Positions 45,410-53,866 of a stretch of DNA of 64,000 bases are shown here, one piece after another. The stretch comes from Streptomyces sp. SCSIO 30461 (GTDB lineage: Bacteria; Actinomycetota; Actinomycetes; Streptomycetales; Streptomycetaceae). The position numbers and the translations under genes are program-made. The stretch lies in contig NZ_CP146101.1 of assembly GCF_037023745.1 (NCBI RefSeq), positions 5,782,001-5,846,000 on the forward strand, read 5' to 3'. The first letter of the stretch is position 1. Each line of letters starts with the position of its first letter. Under the pieces are notes generated by a model. That model saw only the letters and a list, made by a program, of their open reading frames with translations. It ran no database searches and had not been told where the DNA came from.

Positions 45410-45590
45410 GCCACCCGCCCGAGCGCATCGCGCGCCCGGGCGCCCGCGCACACCCGGGAACCGCCGTTTCACCGCGCGCCCGACGGCAAGGCGCACGAGT
45501 CGGCCCTGCGTCGGAACGCCCGTGCACCAGCGGTCCGGCGCGGCACCGGGTGGACAGCGGCAATGGTGCCGGGCCCGACTGCCGGGCCGG

Positions 45591-46072
45591 TCAGGGGGCC
45601 ACCGGGAGGCTGATGCCGCTGCCCCCCCGCCCGAACGGACAGCTGTGTCCCTGCCGGGTAGCGCAGGGTGTAGTCGTGGTCGGTCGAGATCAGCACCACT
45701 CCCAGCCGGTGCCCCTTCTTGAAGACGTAGTCCTGCGGCTGCATGACCCAATGGAGCCGGTACTCACGCCCCTCGACGACCTCGCTCTGGCGAATCAGGG
45801 ATCGACGGTTGCGGATGTCGACCCAGCCACGCGAGACGATCTTGAAGTCGGCCGTCTCGGTGCGGTGGACGGTGCGGTACGTGCACCCGGTGGGAGAACA
45901 CCGGCTGCGTCACGCCATCGGCGATGCCGAGTGCGGGGGCGGTCTCCGCGTGCACACCGGGCGCGGAGAGCACCGCCGACAGGGAGGCGGCGAGAGCCGC
46001 CGTCCCCCAGGTGCGGACCTTCCCCGCGAAGCCGGACCGCTTGTCCTTGCCTGTTCGGGTGGCTGTTGCCAT
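45591..46072 (-). pseudogene. Internally deleted Xaa-Pro dipeptidyl-peptidase (S15) gene
   Basis: The start is intact: MATATRTGKDKRSGFAGKVR, a signal peptide ending GVHAETAP, then ADGVTQPVFS, the N-terminus of secreted S15/CocE-type peptidases. The next recognisable sequence, in another frame, is TGCTYRTVHRTETADFKIVS followed by RGWVDIRNRRSL, GREYRLHWVMQPQDYVFKKG, HRLGVVLISTDHDYTLRYPA and GTQLSVRAGG, the far C-terminal jelly-roll domain. The whole alpha/beta-hydrolase core with the Ser-Asp-His triad is gone (about 500 codons). A run of seven G near 45622 shifts the frame again; without it the end would read SGISLPVAP and stop at 45591-45593. Clearly non-functional. Confidence 0.85.
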
Positions 46073-46227
46073 CGTGGCTGCCTCCGGGGCCGGGGTTGGT
46101 GACGATCGCGCGGACGTGCGGACATATTCCATCGCTCCCGTACCAACCGCACCAGACCGCGCAGGCGCCAACACCTCATTCGCGTACGCCCTCTTGCCCC
46201 AGACGCGCCAAGCCGTAGCGTGGAGCC

Positions 46228-46641
46228 ATGGGGCTCTCGGCACACCGTTCACCCCGGACCGCCGCCGGTGCGCATCTGGTGACATGCGTCCTCATGGCCG
46301 CGGTCGCCTGTTCGCCCGCGGGCCGGAACGACGCAGGCGCCTCCGGCTCGCCCACCGCCCCGGCCCCGGATACTCCCGTGGAGATCTGCACCGGCCTGGT
46401 CACCTACTGGGTGGAGGAGGCACTCAAAGGCAACAAGTGGGCAGGGCTCGACTGGGAGCAGAAGGGCCTGTCGAACGAGCAACTCGAAGTCCACGACGCG
46501 GTGTTGGCGGATGCTCGCGCCGAGGAGAAGCGGAATGGCAGGGCAGCGGCGGTGGCATGGCTCAGGCGCGAGGTCAGCACACGGTGCACGGCACGGAACG
46601 GCGCAACCGGCAGCTCCGAGAACTGGCGACTTACCCCGTGA
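46228..46641 (+). CDS. Small conserved lipoprotein
   Basis: A 137-residue protein with a type II signal peptide (HLVTCVLMAAVACSPAGRND; lipobox AVAC, Cys near residue 28), a Ser/Pro/Ala-rich linker, and a soluble domain with CTGLVTYWVEEALKGNKWAG, LDWEQKGLSNEQLEVHDAVL and VAWLRREVSTRCTARNG. Two cysteines could form a disulfide. The compact helical domain recurs in Streptomyces lipoproteins of unknown function. ATG 46228. Confidence 0.75.
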   Translation: MGLSAHRSPRTAAGAHLVTCVLMAAVACSPAGRNDAGASGSPTAPAPDTPVEICTGLVTYWVEEALKGNKWAGLDWEQKGLSNEQLEVHDAVLADARAEEKRNGRAAAVAWLRREVSTRCTARNGATGSSENWRLTP

Positions 46642-47173
46642 GAGGACCGGGAGGCGGTCGACGCCACCGCCGGCTTCCCACACGGGAGCGATCCCGGGAG
46701 GGCCGAGGCGGAACCTCGCCGAGAGGGCAGCGGGAGCACTCGGAAGACGGTCGAACGAATTTTCCCCAAGTTAACGCTGAGTAATGACGGCCCCGTGGGA
46801 GATCCGGGTGGCGCACCCTGCGCGACAGGCGTCGAACACCACGACGAGCAGCGGAGACATGCGCGCCATGTCAGCACCATGAGGAGCGTATGCCCCTTAG
46901 CGGAACTGGGAGTTCTCACTATGTGAGAAACCAGCCGTCGGCCGGAAACGCCCCATCTGGCCACACAGCACCCACGTCCCCTCCCTCGTGGCATAACAAG
47001 ACAGTCACATCCTGACCTTCACCGCTCCCAGAGCCCGCTGGCTGCGCTTAGAGTCACGCCCAGTCACCGCGCCGCCGGGAGCTCCACGGGCATGGCATCG
47101 CCAAACCCTTCAGCACGCCCGGCAACGGAAACGGCACCTCAACCATGAGGAGGCCGCCAGGAAAGGACACAGC
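46642..47173. other. 532-bp intergenic region before livK
   Basis: No convincing gene is seen. It holds a perfect 7-bp palindrome TTCTCAC-TAT-GTGAGAA (46913-46929) and the livK leader. No high-scoring -35/-10 pair was found, although TTAGCG-17-TATGTG overlaps the palindrome. Confidence 0.6.
46913..46929. promoter_or_regulatory. Palindromic operator candidate upstream of livK
   Basis: TTCTCAC and GTGAGAA are exact reverse complements around TAT. The site lies about 245 bp before livK and overlaps a weak promoter-like pair (TTAGCG, 17 bp, TATGTG), as a regulator-binding site would. Confidence 0.45.
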
Positions 47174-48409
47174 GTGCGACACCGTTCCTTGCTCATTCTC
47201 ACCGCCGTGATCACCACGGGAGCACTCAGCCTCACCGCCTGCGGTTCGCGCGACGACGCCAACGGCGGCGCCAAGGGCAGCGGCGACAAGACCACCGTGG
47301 TCATCGGCGTCGACGCCCCGCTGACCGGCTCGCTGTCCGCTCTGGGCATGGGTATCAAGAACTCCGTGGACCTGGCGGTCAAGACCGCCAACAAGAACAA
47401 CGAGGTCCCCGGTGTCGAATTCAAGATCGAGTCCCTCGACGACCAGGCCCAGCCGTCCTCCGGCCAGGCCAACGCCACCAAGCTGGTCGGTATGAAGGAA
47501 GTCCTCGGCGTGGTCGGCCCGCTGAACTCCGGCGTCGCCCAGTCCATGCAGGGCGTGTTCAACTCGGCGAACCTGACGCAGGTGTCCCCTGCCAACACCG
47601 GTCCCGCGCTGACCATGGGTGACAACTGGGGCAAGGGCGAGAAGAAGCGTCCGTTCCAGACCTATTTCCGCACCGCGGCCACCGACGACATCCAGGGCAA
47701 GTTCGCCGCCCAGTACCTGTTCAACGACGCGAAGAAGAAGAAGGTCTTCGTGGTCGACGACAAGCAGACCTACGGCGCCGGCCTGGCCAAGATCTTCTCC
47801 GACGAGTTCAAGCGCCTCGGCGGCAAGGTCGTCGAGACCGACCACGTCACGCCGAAGGAGACCGACTTCTCCACCACCGCGGACAAGGTCAAGGCCTCCG
47901 GCGCGGACTCGGTCTACTTCGGTGGCCAGTACCCCGAGGGCGGCCTGCTCGCCGACCAGATCAAGAAGGCCGGGGCCAAGATCCCCGTGATGGGTGGCGA
48001 CGGCCTCCTGGACCCGCAGTACATCAAGGCCTCCGCCGAGCCCAACGAGGGTGACCTCGCCACCTCGATCGGCTACCCGGTCGAGAAGCTGGAGACCGCC
48101 AAGAAGTTCGTCGCCGACTACAAGGCCGAGGGCTACAAGGACCCGTACGCGGCCTACGGCGGCTACTCCTACGACGCTGCCTGGGCGATCATCCAGGCGG
48201 TCAAGGCCGTCGTCGCGGCCAACGACAACAAGCTGCCGGAGAACGCCCGCGCCAAGGTCACCGAGGCCATGGCCAAGGTCTCCTTCGAGGGTGTGACCGG
48301 CTCGGTCGCCTTCGACGAGTTCGGTGACACCACGAACAAGCAGCTCACCGTGTACGTCGTCAAGAACGGCGAGTTCGTGGACGTCAAGAGCGAGACGTTC
48401 AAGGACTGA
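47174..48409 (+). CDS. livK: Branched-chain amino-acid ABC transporter substrate-binding lipoprotein
   Basis: A 411-residue periplasmic-binding-type lipoprotein: signal peptide with lipobox LTAC (Cys at about 23), then KTTVVIGVDAPLTGSLSALG, IESLDDQAQPSSGQANATKL, GVVGPLNSGVAQSMQGVFNS, RTAATDDIQGKFAAQYLFND, VYFGGQYPEGGLLADQIKKA and DPYAAYGGYSYDAAWAIIQA, the Peripla_BP_6 (LivJ/LivK) fold. It captures Leu/Ile/Val or related amino acids for LivHMGF. GTG 47174 with GAAAGGA upstream. Codon use is strongly biased, as in highly expressed genes. A hairpin separates it from livH. Confidence 0.94.
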   Translation: MRHRSLLILTAVITTGALSLTACGSRDDANGGAKGSGDKTTVVIGVDAPLTGSLSALGMGIKNSVDLAVKTANKNNEVPGVEFKIESLDDQAQPSSGQANATKLVGMKEVLGVVGPLNSGVAQSMQGVFNSANLTQVSPANTGPALTMGDNWGKGEKKRPFQTYFRTAATDDIQGKFAAQYLFNDAKKKKVFVVDDKQTYGAGLAKIFSDEFKRLGGKVVETDHVTPKETDFSTTADKVKASGADSVYFGGQYPEGGLLADQIKKAGAKIPVMGGDGLLDPQYIKASAEPNEGDLATSIGYPVEKLETAKKFVADYKAEGYKDPYAAYGGYSYDAAWAIIQAVKAVVAANDNKLPENARAKVTEAMAKVSFEGVTGSVAFDEFGDTTNKQLTVYVVKNGEFVDVKSETFKD

Positions 48410-48446
48410 CCACCCACCGCAGTACCCCGCACCACATGTTCCAGCC

Positions 48447-48477
48447 CGCGCGAGGGCGCAAACAGCGCCCTCGCGCG
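48447..48477 (+). terminator. Hairpin between livK and livH (partial terminator/stabiliser)
   Basis: A perfect 13-bp stem (CGCGCGAGGGCGC with GCGCCCTCGCGCG) and 5-nt loop, 38 nt past the livK stop and 36 nt before livH, followed by GTTTC. The position is typical for raising binding-protein mRNA over permease mRNA. Confidence 0.8.
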
Positions 48478-48512
48478 GTTTCATATCCGACACCTTCATC
48501 GGAGGCCCTGCG

Positions 48513-49445
48513 GTGAACGAACTGCCGCAACAGCTGGCCAATGGCCTTGCCCTCGGTGCCCTTTACGGCCTCATCGCCATCGGGTACACCATGGTCTACG
48601 GCATCGTCCAGCTCATCAACTTCGCCCACGGCGAGATCTTCATGATCGGGGGCTTCGGCGCCCTCACCACCTACATATGGCTCCCCAGTGGAACCCCGCT
48701 CGTGGTGGCGATCCCCCTCATGATCATCGGTGGCGCGATCGCCTCCGTCGCCGTCGCCACCGCCGCGGAACGCTTCGCGTACCGGCCGCTGCGCAGCGCA
48801 CCGCGCCTGGCCCCGCTCATCACCGCGATCGGCCTGTCCATCGCGCTCCAGCAGATCATCTGGGGCTTCTACCCCGGTGCGAAGTCCGCCAAGAGCTTCC
48901 CCGAATTCACCGGCGAGTCCTTCAAGATCTTCGACAACCTCGCCATCCAGCGGGCCGACGCCTTCGTGCTGGTCCTCGCCCCGCTCTGCATGCTCGCCCT
49001 GGGACTCTTCGTCTCCAAGAGCCGCAGCGGCCGTGCCATGCAGGCCACCGCGCAGGACCCGGACACCGCGAAGCTGATGGGCATCAACACCGACCGCATC
49101 ATCGTGATGGCCTTCGCCATCGGCGCCGCGTTCGCCGCGGTCGCGGCGGTCGCCTACGGCCTGGACAAGGGCCAGATCAACTTCGAGATGGGCTTCCTGC
49201 TCGGACTCAAGGCCTTCACCGCCGCGGTCCTCGGCGGCATCGGCAACATCTACGGCGCCATGATCGGTGGTGTCGTCCTCGGCCTCGCCGAGGCCCTGTC
49301 GATCGCCTACATCTCGGACATCCCCGGCATGGAGCAGCTCGGCGGCGGCGCCTGGAAGGATGTCTGGGCCTTCGCACTTCTCATTCTCGTGCTCCTCTTC
49401 AGGCCCCAGGGCCTGCTCGGTGAGCGCGTAGCGGATCGGGCGTGA
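48513..49445 (+). CDS. livH: Branched-chain amino-acid ABC transporter permease
   Basis: A 310-residue LivH permease with about eight membrane segments: QQLANGLALGALYGLIAIGY, MVYGIVQLINFAHGEIFMIG, the ATPase-contact EAA-like loop GRAMQATAQDPDTAKLMGIN, and AVLGGIGNIYGAMIGGVVLG. GTG 48513 has GGAGG seven bases upstream. Translationally linked to livM (GTGAGAACTATG overlap). Confidence 0.93.
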   Translation: MNELPQQLANGLALGALYGLIAIGYTMVYGIVQLINFAHGEIFMIGGFGALTTYIWLPSGTPLVVAIPLMIIGGAIASVAVATAAERFAYRPLRSAPRLAPLITAIGLSIALQQIIWGFYPGAKSAKSFPEFTGESFKIFDNLAIQRADAFVLVLAPLCMLALGLFVSKSRSGRAMQATAQDPDTAKLMGINTDRIIVMAFAIGAAFAAVAAVAYGLDKGQINFEMGFLLGLKAFTAAVLGGIGNIYGAMIGGVVLGLAEALSIAYISDIPGMEQLGGGAWKDVWAFALLILVLLFRPQGLLGERVADRA

Positions 49446-49450
49446 GAACT

Positions 49451-51193
49451 ATGACGACCTCCGACACCACCAAGGCACCGGGCACCGCCCCGGCGGACGG
49501 CGCCACCAAGGCGACCACCCTGCTCCGGCTCACCGCCGCGGGCGGCGTGGCCACGGTCGCGAGCACCTTCCTCGCCTGGACCTGGACCTCGGCCTTCCCC
49601 GGCAACCTCACCATCAGCGGCTACCCGGGCGGCCTCCAGGTCCTCACCCTCGCCGCCGGCCTCCTCACCGCCCTCGTCGCGCTGGCCTCGCTCGGCATCA
49701 AGGGCCTCGGCTGGCTCGTGCCCGCCGGCGGCGCCAAAGCCCTGCGGGCGCTGGCCCTGGGCGGCTTCGCCACCACCTGGTTCAGCCTCGTCGCCATCGC
49801 CGTCGAACTCAACGGCCTGGTCAACCTGGAGCCGGGCGGCTACGTCGCCGCTGTGGCCTCCGTGATCCCCGTCATCACCGCGTTCCGGTTGCCCGACGAC
49901 ACCCGCACAGCCACGCCGCCCAAGGAGCTTCCCTCCTGGGCCGAGATCCTGATCATCGTCGCCGCCTTCGCGGTCGGCCTCTACGTGATCACGTACGGCA
50001 TCGACACCGAGTACGCCGAACTCTTCACCGGCTACCTCATCGTCGTCGGCTCCGCCGCCGCGGCCATGATCAAGTCCGGGCTCATGGCACGCCTTTCGGC
50101 GATCACCGCCAAGCACCGGCAGGTGACGGTGATCGGGGCCTTCGTCGCCGCGATGGCCTTCCCGTTCACCCAGAACACCGACCAGTACACCCTGATCGCG
50201 GTCAACATCCTGATCTTCGCGACCGTGGCTCTGGGTTTGAACGTCGTCGTCGGCCTCGCGGGCCTGCTCGACCTCGGATACGTCGCGTTCCTCGGCGTCG
50301 GCGCCTACACCGCCGCGCTCGTCTCCGGCTCGACGGCCTCCGCGTTCGACATCCACCTGCCCTTCTGGGCTGCCGTGCTGTTCGGCGCGTTCGTCTCGCT
50401 GGTCTTCGGTGTCGTCATCGGCGCCCCGACCCTGCGACTGCGCGGCGACTACCTCGCCATCGTGACGCTCGGCTTCGGTGAGATCTTCCGGATCGCCATG
50501 GGCAACCTCGACGGCACCTCGGGACCGCAGATCACCAACGGCCCGAACGGCGTCCCCAACATCCCCGACCTGGAGTTCTTCGGATACAACTTCGGGGAGT
50601 CGCACAACATCCTGGGCTTCGAGCTCGGTGCGTACGCCAACTACTACATGCTGATGCTCCTCGCGACGGCCGTCGTCGTCCTGGTCTTCAGCCGCGCGGG
50701 CAACTCCCGCATCGGCCGTGCCTGGGTCGCCATCCGCGAGGACGAGACCGCGGCCACCGCCATGGGCATCAACGGCTTCCGGGTCAAGCTGATCGCGTTC
50801 GCGCTCGGTGCCACCCTCGCCGGCCTCGCGGGTACCGTGCAGGCACACGTGCAGCACACCGTGGTTCCGGAGATGTACCAGTTCGCCGGACCGGTGCCAC
50901 CCAACTCCGCCTTCCTTCTGGCGGCCGTCATCCTCGGCGGTATGGGCACCATCAGCGGTCCGCTGCTCGGCGCCGCGCTGCTCTACATGATCCCGGCCAA
51001 GCTGCAGTTCCTCCAGGACTACCAGCTACTCGTCTTCGGTATCGCCCTCATCCTGCTGATGCGTTTCCGTCCCGAGGGGTTGATCGCCAACCGGCGCGCC
51101 AAGCTGGAGTTCCACGAGACCGGCCAACTCGACGTACCTGAACAACGGGCCTCCGGCGACGCCTCCGTCGGCACGGCCAAGGCTGGGGCGTGA
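49451..51193 (+). CDS. livM: Branched-chain amino-acid ABC transporter permease, long form
   Basis: A 580-residue LivM. Residues 1-235 form an additional membrane region not found in short LivM proteins (e.g. LLRLTAAGGVATVASTFLAW, TLAAGLLTALVALASLGIKG, AEILIIVAAFAVGLYVITYG). The conserved permease domain follows (NVVVGLAGLLDLGYVAFLGV, LRLRGDYLAIVTLGFGEIFR, GRAWVAIREDETAATAMGIN, AHVQHTVVPEMYQFAGPVPP, AAVILGGMGTISGPLLGAAL). ATG 49451 is used; GTG 49442, which overlaps the livH stop, is an equally possible coupled start adding three residues. Its stop overlaps livG. Confidence 0.92.
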   Translation: MTTSDTTKAPGTAPADGATKATTLLRLTAAGGVATVASTFLAWTWTSAFPGNLTISGYPGGLQVLTLAAGLLTALVALASLGIKGLGWLVPAGGAKALRALALGGFATTWFSLVAIAVELNGLVNLEPGGYVAAVASVIPVITAFRLPDDTRTATPPKELPSWAEILIIVAAFAVGLYVITYGIDTEYAELFTGYLIVVGSAAAAMIKSGLMARLSAITAKHRQVTVIGAFVAAMAFPFTQNTDQYTLIAVNILIFATVALGLNVVVGLAGLLDLGYVAFLGVGAYTAALVSGSTASAFDIHLPFWAAVLFGAFVSLVFGVVIGAPTLRLRGDYLAIVTLGFGEIFRIAMGNLDGTSGPQITNGPNGVPNIPDLEFFGYNFGESHNILGFELGAYANYYMLMLLATAVVVLVFSRAGNSRIGRAWVAIREDETAATAMGINGFRVKLIAFALGATLAGLAGTVQAHVQHTVVPEMYQFAGPVPPNSAFLLAAVILGGMGTISGPLLGAALLYMIPAKLQFLQDYQLLVFGIALILLMRFRPEGLIANRRAKLEFHETGQLDVPEQRASGDASVGTAKAGA

Positions 51194-52200
51194 GCACCAT
51201 GACAACCACCACCACCGCAGAGAGCACCACGAAGACGGCGGAGACCGTCCTCGACGCGAGCGGCGTCACGATGCGGTTCGGCGGCCTCACGGCCGTGCGG
51301 TCCGTGGACCTGACCGTCCGCTCGGGTGAGATCGTCGGGCTCATCGGGCCCAACGGCGCGGGCAAGACGACCTTCTTCAACTGCCTCACCGGGCTCTACG
51401 TGCCCACCGAGGGCACGGTGAAGTACAAGGGCACGGTGCTGCCGCCCAAGCCGCATCTCGTCACCATCGCGGGCATCGCCCGTACCTTCCAGAACATCCG
51501 GCTCTTCGCCAACATGACCGTCCTGGAGAACGTCCTCGTCGGACGCCATACCCGGACCAAGGAGGGCCTCTGGTCCGCCCTGCTGCGCGGTCCGGGCTTC
51601 AAGAAGGCGGAAGCGGCGTCCCACGCGCGGGCCATGGAGCTCCTGGAGTTCGTGGGTCTCGCCCACAAGGCCCAGCACCTCTCGCGTAACCTGCCCTACG
51701 GCGAGCAGCGCAAGCTGGAGATCGCCCGGGCGCTCGCGAGCGACCCCGGTCTGCTGCTCCTGGACGAGCCCACGGCCGGTATGAACCCTCAGGAGACCCG
51801 GGCAGCCGAAGAGCTGATCTTCGCGATCCGGGACATGGGCATCGCCGTGCTCGTCATCGAGCACGACATGCGCTTCATCTTCAACCTGTGCGACCGGGTC
51901 GCCTGTCTCGTACAGGGCGAGAAGCTCGTCGAGGGCACGGCCGCGGTGGTCCAGGGCGACGAGCGCGTCATCGCGGCCTATCTCGGTGAACCCTTCGAGG
52001 GCGAGCCGGGCCAGGAGGAAGCCGCCGAGGTCGAGGCCGCCGAACAGGCGGCGGCCAACGCCGAGGAGGGCGCCGCAGTGGCGGCCGAATCGACCGACTC
52101 CGACGAGGCGGACGACGACGCCGACGACACCGACAGCTCCGATGCCGGCGACTCGGACGGCGACACCAGCACCACCAGCACGGAAGGGGACGCGAAGTGA
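51190..52200 (+). CDS. livG: Branched-chain amino-acid ABC transporter ATP-binding protein LivG
   Basis: A 336-residue ABC ATPase: Walker A LIGPNGAGKTTFFNCLTGLY, Q-loop GIARTFQNIRLFANMTVLEN, signature LPYGEQRKLEIARALASDPG (YGEQR, the LivG variant), Walker B LLLLDEPTAGMNPQET, H-loop VLVIEHDMRF and the LivG C-terminal ERVIAAYLGEPF. About 75 extra residues follow, extremely rich in Glu, Ala, Asp, Ser and Thr (e.g. DSDEADDDADDTDSSDAGDS), an acidic low-complexity tail not needed for ABC function. GTG 51190 overlaps the livM stop; ATG 51199 is an alternative. Confidence 0.94.
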   Translation: MSTMTTTTTAESTTKTAETVLDASGVTMRFGGLTAVRSVDLTVRSGEIVGLIGPNGAGKTTFFNCLTGLYVPTEGTVKYKGTVLPPKPHLVTIAGIARTFQNIRLFANMTVLENVLVGRHTRTKEGLWSALLRGPGFKKAEAASHARAMELLEFVGLAHKAQHLSRNLPYGEQRKLEIARALASDPGLLLLDEPTAGMNPQETRAAEELIFAIRDMGIAVLVIEHDMRFIFNLCDRVACLVQGEKLVEGTAAVVQGDERVIAAYLGEPFEGEPGQEEAAEVEAAEQAAANAEEGAAVAAESTDSDEADDDADDTDSSDAGDSDGDTSTTSTEGDAK

Positions 52201-52913
52201 CCGCACTCCTCGAAGTCGAGGACCTCCGGGTCGCGTACGGCAAGATCGAAGCCGTCAAGGGCATCTCCTTCTCCGTCGAGGCCGGCCAGGTCGTGACCCT
52301 GATCGGCACCAACGGCGCCGGCAAGACCACGACCCTGCGCACCCTGTCCGGGCTGCTCAAGCCGTCCAGCGGCAAGGTCATGTTCGACGGCAAGCCGCTC
52401 AACGGCACTCCCGCCCACAAGGTGGTGTCGCTCGGGCTGGCCCACTCCCCCGAGGGCCGGCATATCTTCCCGCGCCTCACCATCGCCGAGAACCTCCAGC
52501 TCGGAGCGTTCCTGCGCAAGGACAAGGCCGGGATCGAGAAGGACATCCAGCGCGCCTACGACCTCTTCCCGATCCTGGGAGAGCGCCGCAAGCAGGCCGC
52601 TGGCACCCTCTCGGGCGGTGAGCAGCAGATGCTCGCAATGGGCAGGGCTCTGATGTCCCAGCCCAAGCTGCTGATGCTGGACGAGCCGTCGATGGGTCTC
52701 TCCCCGATCATGATGCAGAAGATCATGGCGACCATCGCCGAGCTCAAGTCGACTGGTACGACGATCCTGCTGGTCGAGCAGAACGCCCAGGCCGCGCTGT
52801 CCCTGGCGGACCAGGCGTACGTCATGGAGGTCGGCGAGATCAAGCTCACCGGCACCGGCCAGGACCTGCTCCACGACGAGAACGTCCGCAAGACGTACCT
52901 CGGCGAGGACTGA
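52197..52913 (+). CDS. livF: Branched-chain amino-acid ABC transporter ATP-binding protein LivF
   Basis: A 238-residue ABC ATPase: VEDLRVAYGKIEAVKGISFS, Walker A LIGTNGAGKTTTLRTLSGLL, Q-loop LAHSPEGRHIFPRLTIAENL, signature TLSGGEQQMLAMGRALMSQP, Walker B LLMLDEPSMGLSPIMMQKI and H-loop (VEQNAQAALSLADQAYVMEV, with N in place of H as usual in LivF). GTG 52197 overlaps the livG stop. Ends the liv operon before a strong terminator. Confidence 0.95.
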   Translation: MTALLEVEDLRVAYGKIEAVKGISFSVEAGQVVTLIGTNGAGKTTTLRTLSGLLKPSSGKVMFDGKPLNGTPAHKVVSLGLAHSPEGRHIFPRLTIAENLQLGAFLRKDKAGIEKDIQRAYDLFPILGERRKQAAGTLSGGEQQMLAMGRALMSQPKLLMLDEPSMGLSPIMMQKIMATIAELKSTGTTILLVEQNAQAALSLADQAYVMEVGEIKLTGTGQDLLHDENVRKTYLGED

Positions 52914-52927
52914 CCGGTACGCACACG

Positions 52928-52967
52928 GAGAGGCCCGCACCCCGATCTTCCGGGGTGCGGGCCTCTC
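52928..52967. terminator. liv operon / ANTAR gene convergent terminator
   Basis: A perfect 17-bp stem (GAGAGGCCCGCACCCCG with its exact complement) closed by ATCTTC, centred between the livF stop and the convergent response-regulator stop. Confidence 0.92.
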
Positions 52968-52987
52968 GGCTCTGGGCGCGGGCTCGG

Positions 52988-53635
52988 CTACTGCCCCTTC
53001 GCCGCCTTCTTCTCCTCGGCGTCCTCGATGACCGCCTCGGCCACCTGCTGCATCGACAGCCTGCGGTCCATCGACGTCTTCTGGATCCACCGGAAGGCGG
53101 CGGGCTCCGTGAGTCCGTACTGGGTCTGCAGGATGCTCTTCGCCCTGTCCACCAGCTTGCGGGTCTCCAACCGCTGGGAGAGGTCGGCGACCTCCTGCTC
53201 CAGCGCCTTGAGCTGCGTGAAGCGCGACACCGCCATCTCGATGGCGGGGACCACGTCGCTCTTGCTGAACGGCTTCACCAGATACGCCATGGCGCCCGCG
53301 TCCCTGGCCCGCTCCACCAGCTCGCGCTGTGAGAAAGCGGTCAGCATCAGCACCGGCGCGATCGACTCGTCCGCGATCACTTCCGCCGCGGAAATCCCGT
53401 CGAGCACGGGCATCTTCACATCGAGGATCACCAGATCGGGGCGGTGCTCGCGCGCGAGTTCGACGGCCGCCTGGCCGTCACCCGCCTCGCCGACGACCGT
53501 GTAGCCCTCTTCTTCCAGCATCTCTTTCAGGTCGAGGCGGATGAGTGCCTCGTCCTCGGCGATGACGACGCGGGTCGTCATCGGCGGGACGTGCGACGTG
53601 TCGTCGGCGGGCTGGGGCGACTCGGGGGCGGTCAC
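52988..53635 (-). CDS. ANTAR-domain response regulator (PdtaR-like)
   Basis: A 215-residue regulator. The receiver domain (about 20-135): TTRVVIAEDEALIRLDLKEM, phosphoacceptor Asp in LVILDVKMPVLDG, MLTAFSQRELVERARDAGAM and Lys in YLVKPF. An ANTAR RNA-binding domain (about 140-205) follows: LEQEVADLSQRLETRKLVDR, AKSILQTQYGLTEPAAFRWI, QKTSMDRRLSMQQVAEAVIE. ANTAR proteins bind paired hairpins in leader RNAs to prevent termination. GTG 53633-53635 is chosen, with GAGGAG seven bases upstream. No ANTAR-target hairpin pair was recognised in the window. Confidence 0.93.
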   Translation of the reverse strand: MTAPESPQPADDTSHVPPMTTRVVIAEDEALIRLDLKEMLEEEGYTVVGEAGDGQAAVELAREHRPDLVILDVKMPVLDGISAAEVIADESIAPVLMLTAFSQRELVERARDAGAMAYLVKPFSKSDVVPAIEMAVSRFTQLKALEQEVADLSQRLETRKLVDRAKSILQTQYGLTEPAAFRWIQKTSMDRRLSMQQVAEAVIEDAEEKKAAKGQ

Positions 53636-53732
53636 AGGGGCTCCTCGGTGCGTCACGAACTGCTCCCCATGAGCCTACCCAGCTGCGGTAAGGTGGTGAC
53701 CCACAGGGCCACCACGACCCTGGCTTTCTTAG

Positions 53733-53807
53733 GCCCCAGTACTCCAACTGGTCAGAGAGGCCGCTCTCAAACAGCGGACAGTGTGGGTTCGAATCCCACC
53801 TGGGGCA
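53733..53807 (+). tRNA. tRNA with anticodon CAA (tRNA-Leu by decoding), short variable loop
   Basis: 75 nt: acceptor GCCCCAG/CTGGGGC with discriminator A, D-arm CTC...GAG, anticodon arm CCGCT-CTCAAAC-AGCGG (anticodon CAA at 53768-53770), variable loop ACAGT, T-arm GTGGG-TTCGAAT-CCCAC. CCA is not encoded. CAA reads the leucine codon UUG. Unlike bacterial tRNA-Leu, which has a long variable arm, this one has a 5-nt class I variable loop, and its D-stem is only three pairs (C10-G25 rather than G-C). All other stems are perfect, so it is expressed-looking rather than decayed. Confidence 0.85.
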
Positions 53808-53866
53808 CTTTCCTTCATTCCCAAGGTCACGTCGGCGGCGTGGTCGCCGCGTGAATCCCGTGGCCG

